From contig DBYQ01000052.1 of the NCBI GenBank assembly GCA_002310015.1, positions 1 to 29,708 of the forward strand: a DNA stretch of 29,708 nt. The letters run 5' to 3'. Of this stretch, positions 24,601 to 29,708 are shown in pieces. The stretch comes from Bacteroidales bacterium UBA1182. GTDB lineage: Bacteria; Bacteroidota; Bacteroidia; Bacteroidales; Bacteroidaceae. Every line of letters starts with the position of its first letter. Position 1 is the stretch's first letter. The translations under genes were made by a program, and so were the position numbers. A model generated the notes under the pieces. That model was not told the origin of the DNA and did no database searches. It saw nothing but the letters and a program-made list of their open reading frames with translations.

Positions 24601-25180
24601 CGTGGCTTGAAAGACCTGTACCTGCTGCAGGCGAGTAAGGCTGGATGGTATAACCTTTATAAAGATAACCCTTGCCGTAAAGCTGCTTGAGCAGCCACCA
24701 GAGGGTCTCTATATAGCGATTGTCATATGTGATGTAGGGATTGTCAAGGTCAACCCAGTAACCGATTTTCTGAGTCAGGTCACTCCAGTGAGCCTTGTAT
24801 TTCATAACCTCGGTACGGCAGTTCATGTTGTAGTCATCGACCGATATCTTCTTGCCTATATCCTCCTTGGTTATGCCCAGTTTCTTCTCAACGCCAAGTT
24901 CAACCGGCAGTCCGTGGGTATCCCAACCGGCCTTACGGTTAACCTGATAGCCGCACATGGTCTTGTAACGGCAGAATGTGTCCTTGATGGTACGTGCCAT
25001 AACGTGGTGGATTCCGGGCATTCCGTTAGCTGAGGGAGGTCCCTCATAGAACACGAATGAAGGACATCCTTCACGCTCTTTTATGCTGCGTGCAAAAAGA
25101 TCCTCCTTAAGCCAGTCTTCCAACACTTCCTTGTTGACTTTTGACAAGTCAAGTTGTCCACGCTCAGCGAACTTTTTCAT
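21698..25180 (-). CDS. ileS: Isoleucyl-tRNA synthetase
   Basis: IleRS, 1160 residues, a class Ia synthetase that charges tRNA-Ile in the cytoplasm. The ATP-site HIGH motif appears as PGIHH (55-59) after EGPPSANG, and KMSKR lies at 708-712 within DKNGNKMSKRLGN. The CP1 editing domain includes AWTTTPWTLPSNTALCVG and the DYVTTEDGTGIVHIAPTFGADD stretch. The anticodon-binding domain (about 800-960) and a long C-terminal region follow. The length and motifs match the type without a C-terminal zinc ribbon found in eukaryotes and some bacteria, a type often less sensitive to mupirocin; that is family knowledge, not shown here. It is the first gene of the ileS-dksA-like-lspA-DUF4296 unit. Confidence 0.96.
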   Translation of the reverse strand: MKKFAERGQLDLSKVNKEVLEDWLKEDLFARSIKEREGCPSFVFYEGPPSANGMPGIHHVMARTIKDTFCRYKTMCGYQVNRKAGWDTHGLPVELGVEKKLGITKEDIGKKISVDDYNMNCRTEVMKYKAHWSDLTQKIGYWVDLDNPYITYDNRYIETLWWLLKQLYGKGYLYKGYTIQPYSPAAGTGLSSHELNQPGCYRDVKDTTVTAQFEMTDPKPEMTGWGTPVFLAWTTTPWTLPSNTALCVGNKIDYVAVRTYNPYNGQPITAVMAKERLSAYLDPKGAELALDSYNQGDKVIPYQIVGEYKGADLVGMHYKQLFPWVKPVFKAEDGSIQTSDAGFRVIPGDYVTTEDGTGIVHIAPTFGADDAFVAKAAGIPSLFMINRKMETRPMVDFTGKYWLMDELDPDFVKNCVDADLYKEYQGAYVKNAYDPKFNEGGKYDEAAASKAEDLNVYLCIRMKQEGTAFKIEKHVHNYPHCWRTDKPVLYYPLDSWFIKASAARDRMIELNNTIKWKPESTGTGRFGKWLENLNDWNLSRSRYWGTPLPIWRNDSGDELCIGSVEELYNEIEKSVKAGVMKSNPFKEKGFQPGVYTADNYDKIDLHRPYVDDIVLVSDAGRPMKRELDLIDVWFDSGAMPFAQMHYPFENKELIDNGTVFPADFIAEGVDQTRGWFYTLHAIATMVKDGVSFKTVISNGLVLDKNGNKMSKRLGNAVDPFQEIEQFGSDALRWYMITNAQPWDNLKFDEEGVKDVTRKFFGTLHNTYKFFAQYANVDGFDNSAAQIAVNERPVMDRWILSELNSLTKGVRESLDDYEPTRAGRLITGFVNDYLSNWYVHLTRDRYWGSSMSQDKLAAYQTLYTCLETVARLMSPIAPFYSDRLYRDLTAVTANAPVSVHLAKYPECNDALVDKELETRMELAQKLTSMVLALRKRDDVKINVRKPLQKILIPVTAELRSHLEPVKELIRDEVNVKEVEFVEGATSVLVKKVKCNFKVLGKKFGPLMKGVAAAVQSMSQEDVAKLEQEGSFTFDINGTPATVDTTEVEIFSEDIPGWVVANEGTLTVALDIQLTDELKREGIARELKKRIQDMRKLTGLEITDRIKVMLSSGAETDAAVREYEEWIKSQVLADSIELVPDMEQGEDISFDDYSFKLKIEKK

Positions 25181-25217
25181 TTTAAATATTTGATATTCAG
25201 ATGATTATTATTCAAAA

Positions 25218-25235
25218 ACGAGGTCCCCGCCTCGT
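25218..25235 (-). promoter_or_regulatory. Hairpin with U-run at the 5' end of the ileS leader
   Basis: On the minus strand ACGAGG and CCTCGT form a 6-bp stem around CGGGGA, followed by TTTT (T5 counting the last stem base). It lies right after the predicted start site and about 37 nt before the ileS ATG. It could stabilise the mRNA 5' end or act as an attenuator. Confidence 0.5.
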
Positions 25236-25244
25236 AATTTGCCG

Positions 25245-25252
25245 CAAATTTA
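25245..25252 (-). promoter_or_regulatory. Predicted -7 box of the ileS operon
   Basis: Minus-strand TAAATTTG (plus CAAATTTA) matches TAnnTTTG and is identical to the boxes of PBP1A and tamL. No good -33 element was seen at 19 nt. Initiation near 25238 gives a leader of about 58 nt. Confidence 0.5.
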
Positions 25253-25296
25253 GTCATTTTATAATTAATAATAGAGATGCGAGCTCTCATTTTTAG

Positions 25297-25304
25297 TAAC
25301 TTCG
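25297..25304 (+). promoter_or_regulatory. Possible -7 box of the his operon
   Basis: TAACTTCG is one base from TAnnTTTG and lies 25 nt before the hisH ATG. No -33 element is evident. No his-leader peptide or attenuator is visible in the short leader. Confidence 0.35.
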
Positions 25305-25329
25305 CGGCTGAAAACTGACATCCGCAAAA

Positions 25330-25920
25330 ATGAACATAGCTGTAGTCAAATACAACGCCGGAAACATACGCTCGGTCATAGGCGCACTGACAAGACTTGG
25401 CGTGAATCCCATCCTGACTGACAATGACGAAGAGCTGAGACGTGCCGACAAGGTGATATTCCCAGGTGTAGGCGAGGCCAGCACCACGATGGAGTACCTC
25501 AAGGCACATGGCCTGGACCGCATTATCAGAGACCTCAAACAGCCTGTGCTTGGTATCTGTCTTGGACAGCAGCTCATGTGCAGCCGCAGCGATGAGGGTA
25601 ATGCCGAGTGCCTGGGAATATTTGATGTCCCTGTACTCAAGTTCCAGCCCACAAGACATGAGGACAAGGTGCCTCACATGGGATGGAACACCATAGAGAC
25701 CACCGGCCAGGATCTGTTCAAAGGATTCACCAAACCTGAGTTCGTTTACTTTGTACACAGTTTCTATGTACCGGTGTGCGAGTGGACTGCCGCAAAGACG
25801 GAATACATAGTTCCGTTCAGCGCATCGCTCCACAAGGACAATTTCTACGCCACCCAGTTCCACCCCGAGAAAAGTGGTCCCACAGGAGAACGTATCCTTA
25901 AGAACTTTCTTGACATCTAA
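25330..25920 (+). CDS. hisH: Imidazole glycerol phosphate synthase, glutaminase subunit
   Basis: HisH, 196 residues, a class I glutamine amidotransferase. It releases ammonia from glutamine and passes it to HisF. The oxyanion-strand region PGVGEAST (45-52), the nucleophile Cys77 in LGICLGQQLM and His178/Glu180 in FHPEKSG complete the catalytic triad. The gene is first in hisH-hisA-hisF-hisIE, so its partner HisF is made from the same transcript two genes later. It diverges from ileS across a 149-bp spacer, and its stop is 5 nt before the hisA ATG. Confidence 0.96.
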   Translation: MNIAVVKYNAGNIRSVIGALTRLGVNPILTDNDEELRRADKVIFPGVGEASTTMEYLKAHGLDRIIRDLKQPVLGICLGQQLMCSRSDEGNAECLGIFDVPVLKFQPTRHEDKVPHMGWNTIETTGQDLFKGFTKPEFVYFVHSFYVPVCEWTAAKTEYIVPFSASLHKDNFYATQFHPEKSGPTGERILKNFLDI

Positions 25921-25925
25921 GAGCA

Positions 25926-26648
25926 ATGGACATAATTCCCGCAATTGACATAATAGACGGCAAGTGCGTACGCCTGACCAAGGGTGACTACAATATATGC
26001 AAGACCTACAGCGACAACCCGCTTGACATGGCCCTGCGATTCCAGGATGCCGGCATTAGACGCCTCCATCTTGTGGATCTTGACGGAGCCCGCAGCAAGC
26101 ATATAGTAAACCACCCCACCCTTAAGACAATAGCCACCCACACAGACCTGACCATTGACTTTGGCGGCGGTATCAAGGCCCGTACAGACCTGGAGACAGC
26201 ATTGGAATGCGGTGCACAGATGGTAACCGTAGGAAGCACTGCCGTAGAGCATCCTGAACTCATGGAGGAGTGGATTGCAGAGTTCGGACAGGAGCACATC
26301 ATACTTGGGGCAGATGCCCGCAACGGCAAGATATCCGTAAACGGATGGAAGGAGGACAGTGCCATTGAACTTGATGATTTCATAGGCGATTATATTAAAA
26401 AGGGAATCATCAAGGTGCTCTGCACAGACATAAACAAGGACGGCATGCTGCAGGGCCCATCGGTAGAACTCTACCGACAACTGCTGACCAAGTTCCCAGG
26501 CATATACCTGATTGCCAGCGGCGGAGTGAGTTCCGTAGATGACCTGATGCATCTCAAAGAGGCCGGACTACCTGCTGCGATTGTAGGCAAGGCCTATTAC
26601 GAGGGGCGCATAACCATTGAGCAACTTTCCAAACTTAGCCAAGAGTGA
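25926..26648 (+). CDS. hisA: ProFAR isomerase (phosphoribosylformimino-AICAR phosphate isomerase)
   Basis: HisA, 240 residues, a TIM barrel that performs the Amadori rearrangement of ProFAR to PRFAR, the substrate of HisF-HisH. Asp8 in IIPAIDIIDGKCVRL and Asp130 in IILGADARNG are the two catalytic aspartates. The phosphate-binding loops DFGGGIK (78-84) and IASGGVSSVDD are also present. The gene is 5 nt after hisH and 4 nt before hisF. Confidence 0.96.
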   Translation: MDIIPAIDIIDGKCVRLTKGDYNICKTYSDNPLDMALRFQDAGIRRLHLVDLDGARSKHIVNHPTLKTIATHTDLTIDFGGGIKARTDLETALECGAQMVTVGSTAVEHPELMEEWIAEFGQEHIILGADARNGKISVNGWKEDSAIELDDFIGDYIKKGIIKVLCTDINKDGMLQGPSVELYRQLLTKFPGIYLIASGGVSSVDDLMHLKEAGLPAAIVGKAYYEGRITIEQLSKLSQE

Positions 26649-26652
26649 CAAT

Positions 26653-27408
26653 ATGTTAGCAAAGAGAATAATACCCTGTCTGGACATACGCAACGGCCGC
26701 ACCGTCAAGGGCACCAATTTTGTAAACCTGCGCGATGCCGGCGACCCCGTGGAACTGGGCCGGCTCTACAGCCAACAGGGTGCCGACGAACTGGTATTTC
26801 TAGACATCACAGCATCTTTCGAGGGTAGAAAAACCTTTACAGAACTGGTAGAACGCATAGCCGCCAACATATCAATTCCATTCACCGTAGGCGGAGGCAT
26901 TCACGAACTTAAGGACGTGGAGCGTCTGCTCAGTGCCGGAGCCGATAAGGTATCAGTCAACTCGGCCGCAATCAAGAACCCGGACCTGATCAATCAGATT
27001 GCTCTGAACTTTGGTTCACAGGTATGTGTAGCCGCAATTGATGCCAAGCAGATGCCTGAGGGTTGGCGCTGTTTCCTGAACGGAGGACGCGTCCCCACGG
27101 ACCGCATGCTATTTGAGTGGGCGCATGAGGCTGAAGACCGTGGCGCAGGCGAGATACTGTTTACCAGCATGGATCATGACGGAGTCAAGCAGGGTTTTGC
27201 CAACGAGGCGTTGCGCAAGCTCTCTGATGAACTGACAATACCGATAATCGCATCGGGAGGAGCAGGCGCCAAGGAGCATTTCCGTGACACTTTCATTGAG
27301 GGTCATGCAGATGCTGCACTGGCGGCAAGCGTTTTTCACTTCGGAGAGATACCAATTCCCGAATTAAAGCAGTACCTTTGCAGTTTGAAAATTCCTATAA
27401 GATTATAA
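26653..27408 (+). CDS. hisF: Imidazole glycerol phosphate synthase, cyclase subunit
   Basis: HisF, 251 residues from the chosen ATG, the usual length. It uses ammonia from HisH to turn PRFAR into imidazole glycerol phosphate and AICAR. The start MLAKRIIPCLDIRNGRTVKG is canonical, with catalytic Asp11; the second, Asp130, is in CVAAIDAK. Phosphate loops TVGGGI (78-83) and IASGGAGAKEH are visible. The frame stays open 36 nt upstream into hisA, but the homologous start is the ATG after the hisA stop. HisF and HisA are paralogous half-barrel duplicates, lying side by side here. Confidence 0.96.
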   Translation: MLAKRIIPCLDIRNGRTVKGTNFVNLRDAGDPVELGRLYSQQGADELVFLDITASFEGRKTFTELVERIAANISIPFTVGGGIHELKDVERLLSAGADKVSVNSAAIKNPDLINQIALNFGSQVCVAAIDAKQMPEGWRCFLNGGRVPTDRMLFEWAHEAEDRGAGEILFTSMDHDGVKQGFANEALRKLSDELTIPIIASGGAGAKEHFRDTFIEGHADAALAASVFHFGEIPIPELKQYLCSLKIPIRL

Positions 27409-27417
27409 TATACCAAA

Positions 27418-28017
27418 ATGATGGATATAGATTTTGAGAAAATGGGCGGTCTTGTGCCCGCAATCATCCAGGACAATGTGACACGCAAGGTCCTGATGCT
27501 CGGTTTTATGAACAAAGAGGCATATCAGAAGACCGTTGAGACCGGAAAAGTCACATTCTGGAGCCGCACCAGAAACTGCCTTTGGACCAAGGGCGAGACA
27601 AGCGGAAACTTTCTGAACGTTAAGGAGATCCTTCTTGACTGCGACAAGGATACCCTGCTCATCAAGGCACGTCCCGAAGGCCCCGTCTGCCATACCGGCG
27701 CTGACACCTGCTGGAACGAGCAGAACTCCGTTGACCTGAATTTCCTCTCTTACTTGCAGGACTTCATTGACCGCCGCTACAAGGAGATGCCCGATGGTTC
27801 ATATACCACATCGCTCTTTAAGAGCGGAGTGAACCGCATGGCCCAGAAGGTTGGCGAGGAGGCCGTTGAGACTGTAATCGAGGCCACAAACGGTACTGAT
27901 GACCGTCTGATTTATGAGGCATCGGACCTTATCTACCACCTCATTGTGCTGCTTACCTCAAAGGGACACCGCATTGAGGAACTTGCCGCTGAACTGGTAA
28001 AACGCCACAAGGAATAA
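27418..28017 (+). CDS. hisIE: Bifunctional phosphoribosyl-AMP cyclohydrolase / phosphoribosyl-ATP pyrophosphatase
   Basis: A HisI-HisE fusion of 199 residues covering steps two and three of histidine synthesis. The N-terminal HisI domain (about 1-105) has FWSRTRNCLWTKGETSGN and metal-site cysteines at 75, 91 and 98 (LLDCD, VCHTGADTC). The C-terminal HisE domain (about 110-199) has KVGEEAVETVIEA (144-156) and EASDLIYHLIVLL (167-179), the acidic helices that hold Mg-PRATP. Two ATG codons stand in tandem, and the second is equally possible. The stop codon is followed directly by the ATG of the ABC ATPase gene. Confidence 0.96.
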   Translation: MMDIDFEKMGGLVPAIIQDNVTRKVLMLGFMNKEAYQKTVETGKVTFWSRTRNCLWTKGETSGNFLNVKEILLDCDKDTLLIKARPEGPVCHTGADTCWNEQNSVDLNFLSYLQDFIDRRYKEMPDGSYTTSLFKSGVNRMAQKVGEEAVETVIEATNGTDDRLIYEASDLIYHLIVLLTSKGHRIEELAAELVKRHKE

Positions 28018-28719
28018 ATGGAGATTATCGATTATCGCAACGTTGAGGTACGCCAGGAGGACATGTTCGTCCTGGGTGACGTAACCTTTACAGTACAGGA
28101 GGGCGATTTTGTCTATCTGATAGGCAAGGTTGGCTCAGGCAAGAGTTCACTCTTCAAGACACTCTACGGTGAACTGGATGTGCTCTGCCCCATGCCAGAC
28201 AGCCACGCCATTGTGCTGGGCATGAACCTGACGACAATGAAAAAACGTCAGATTCCACGTCTGCGCCGTCAGATGGGCATAGTGTTCCAGGACTTCCAGT
28301 TACTCACAGACCGCAACGTTTTCGATAATCTGAGTTTCGTGCTCAAATCAACAGGCTGGAAAGACAAGAAACTCATTCATCAGAAAATATTTCAGGTACT
28401 GGGACTTGTCGGCATGGATACCAAAGGATACAAGATGCCGCATGAACTCTCCGGCGGAGAGCAGCAGCGTATCTGCATAGCCCGCGCGCTCCTGAATGAC
28501 CCCAAACTGATATTGGCCGATGAGCCCACCGGTAATCTGGACCCTGAAACCGGACATCAGATCATGGAGATCCTGCACAAGGTTGGAGAGAGCGGAACTA
28601 CCATACTCATGATTACGCACAACCTGCAATGGATTGATGAATTCCCCGGACGTGTGTTCAAGTGTGAGGGACGCAAGCTCATTGTTGATGCTGATGCGCA
28701 GGAATCAATTGAAAATTGA
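28018..28719 (+). CDS. ABC transporter ATP-binding protein, FtsE-like
   Basis: A 233-residue ABC ATPase. Walker A is GKVGSGKSS (36-44), Q-loop Gln91, signature LSGGEQQR (144-151), Walker B LILADEP (164-170) and the switch His201 in MITHN. Length and context of motifs (IVFQDFQLLTDRNVFDNLSFVL) are those of FtsE/LolD-type cytoplasmic subunits, with FtsE the closest by eye. No permease gene such as ftsX is adjacent, so the partner must be elsewhere. The ATG abuts the hisIE stop with no gap, implying translational coupling, and aspartate kinase follows after 15 nt. A role in division or septal peptidoglycan hydrolysis is inferred from FtsE only. Confidence 0.85.
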   Translation: MEIIDYRNVEVRQEDMFVLGDVTFTVQEGDFVYLIGKVGSGKSSLFKTLYGELDVLCPMPDSHAIVLGMNLTTMKKRQIPRLRRQMGIVFQDFQLLTDRNVFDNLSFVLKSTGWKDKKLIHQKIFQVLGLVGMDTKGYKMPHELSGGEQQRICIARALLNDPKLILADEPTGNLDPETGHQIMEILHKVGESGTTILMITHNLQWIDEFPGRVFKCEGRKLIVDADAQESIEN

Positions 28720-28734
28720 TATTTGAAAATATAT

Positions 28735-29708
28735 ATGAAAGTACTGAAATTCGGAGGCACATCCGTTGGTAGCCCCGAGAGAATGAAAGAAGTAAGCCGT
28801 CTGGTAACTGAGGACGGACAGCAGAAACTGGTAGTCCTGTCGGCCATGTCAGGTACCACCAACTCACTTGTAGAGATTGCCCAATACCTTTACGGCGGCA
28901 ACAAGGCCGGAGCCGATGACGTTATCAACCGCTTGCGTACCAAGTATTTTGCACATGTTCCTGAACTGCTCTCCAAAAAGGAGAACCAGGATGAGTTGAA
29001 CAAGTTCCTGGAGGATAAGTTCTCATTCCTTCAGTCATTCTACATTGACAATTTCACTGAAAAAGAGGAAAAGATCATACTTGCCCAGGGAGAGTTAATA
29101 TCAACCTACATGGTAACCCTCTACCTCAAGGAGCAGGGCATCAAGGCCACACTCCTGCCGGCACTTGACTTCATGAAAACCGATGCCGATGCAGAACCGG
29201 ATATGGCCTACATCACTGAATATGCAAACAAGAAACTGCAGTCCGTTCCCGGAATGCAGATTTACATAACTCAAGGTTTCATCTGCCGCAATGCACAGGG
29301 TGACATTGACAACCTGCAGCGCGGTGGCAGTGACTACACAGCATCAATCCTGGGTGCCGCCATCAAGGCCGACGAGATCCAGATATGGACCGACATTGAC
29401 GGTATGCACAACAACGACCCACGTGTAGTTGACAAGACACAACCCGTACGCCACCTGCATTTTGAGGAGGCTGCCGAGCTGGCATACTTCGGAGCCAAGA
29501 TACTCCATCCCACCTGTATCCAGCCCGCCAAGGCTGCAGGCATACCTGTACGTCTGCTCAACACCATGGAGCCATCGGCCCCCGGTACACTCATTGACAA
29601 CCGCAACGAGCCCGGCCGCATTGCAGCCGTAGCCGCCAAGGATAACATCACCGCAATAAAGATCAAGTCAAGCCGCATGCTTCTGGCACACGGTTTCCTC
29701 AAGAAGGT
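28735..29708 (+). CDS. lysC: Aspartate kinase (3' end outside the window)
   Basis: The frame runs from ATG to the window edge (324 codons) without a stop. Aspartate kinase phosphorylates aspartate, opening the lysine/DAP, threonine and methionine pathways. KFGGTSVG (5-12) forms the ATP loop; later RGGSDYTAS (about 196-204), WTDIDGM and YFGAKILHP are characteristic of the kinase domain. The regulatory ACT region begins around residue 304 and is cut by the window end. The sequence resembles the monofunctional Bacteroidales enzyme more than the kinase half of ThrA, but the fusion cannot be excluded because the C-terminus is missing. No promoter box was found in the 15-nt gap. Confidence 0.92.
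   Translation, partial: MKVLKFGGTSVGSPERMKEVSRLVTEDGQQKLVVLSAMSGTTNSLVEIAQYLYGGNKAGADDVINRLRTKYFAHVPELLSKKENQDELNKFLEDKFSFLQSFYIDNFTEKEEKIILAQGELISTYMVTLYLKEQGIKATLLPALDFMKTDADAEPDMAYITEYANKKLQSVPGMQIYITQGFICRNAQGDIDNLQRGGSDYTASILGAAIKADEIQIWTDIDGMHNNDPRVVDKTQPVRHLHFEEAAELAYFGAKILHPTCIQPAKAAGIPVRLLNTMEPSAPGTLIDNRNEPGRIAAVAAKDNITAIKIKSSRMLLAHGFLKK

Noticed and set aside
25181..25244. T-box riboswitch in the ileS leader
   Set aside because: The leader is about 60 nt, too short for a T-box, and lacks the conserved T-box sequence and specifier stem.
25177..26552. Two open frames antisense to hisH and hisA
   Set aside because: Both mirror complete his genes with intact active sites, have no promoter or start context, and no recognisable motif.
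26617..26652. Upstream extension of hisF overlapping hisA
   Set aside because: It would add 12 residues before the canonical MLAKRIIPCLD start, and a normal ATG lies 4 nt after the hisA stop.

Overview
The window looks like chromosomal core genome of a Bacteroidales bacterium (Bacteroides, Phocaeicola or Prevotella-like; the genus cannot be fixed from the text). Evidence for this is a TamL-type lipoprotein of the BamA/TamA superfamily, a DUF4296 lipoprotein beside lspA, a UxaE-UxaC uronate pair, an E. coli-type pyrB-pyrI pair, and promoters of the Bacteroidetes primary-sigma type (TTTG, about 19 nt, TAnnTTTG). Leaders are A/T-rich and mostly lack Shine-Dalgarno motifs. No mobile element, rRNA or CRISPR array was seen.

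Layout. (1) 1-138 is the 3' end of an unrecognised plus-strand gene. (2) 178-7820, minus strand, is one tight operon read from the promoter near 7840: PBP1A, kdsB, a 13-repeat MORN protein, a YhcH/YjgK/YiaL protein, glgB and a membrane protein, with stops and starts overlapping or 4 nt apart. It mixes peptidoglycan, LPS-Kdo and glycogen functions. (3) 7975-11379, plus strand: pyrB-pyrI, a small outer-membrane barrel, then glyA, closed by a strong terminator. (4) 11472-15324, plus strand: pdxB, then uxaE-uxaC for hexuronate breakdown, closed by a terminator. (5) 15417-15820: a tRNA-Lys(CUU) gene with a near-consensus promoter, a perfect bidirectional terminator hairpin, and about 235 bp of non-coding mosaic rich in inverted repeats. 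(6) 15821-18960, minus strand: an MBL-fold hydrolase and tamL; trmH diverges from tamL at 19063. (7) 19795-25180, minus strand: ileS, a dksA-like gene, lspA and a DUF4296 lipoprotein, read from ileS downward. (8) 25330-29708, plus strand: hisH-hisA-hisF-hisIE, an FtsE-like ABC ATPase and a truncated aspartate kinase.

How it fits together. Envelope genes recur in several operons (PBP1A, KdsB, TamL, LspA, FtsE-like, a small barrel, a lipoprotein), interleaved with core biosynthesis (pyrimidine, one-carbon, PLP, histidine, the aspartate family). The least explained parts are the repeat-rich spacer after tRNA-Lys, which includes an inverted near-copy of the tRNA 3' end, the exported MORN protein inside the PBP1A/kdsB/glgB operon, the hairpin at the 5' end of the predicted ileS leader, and the barrel protein inside the pyrimidine operon. 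I found no clear-cut new multi-gene system; most of the window is conserved housekeeping.
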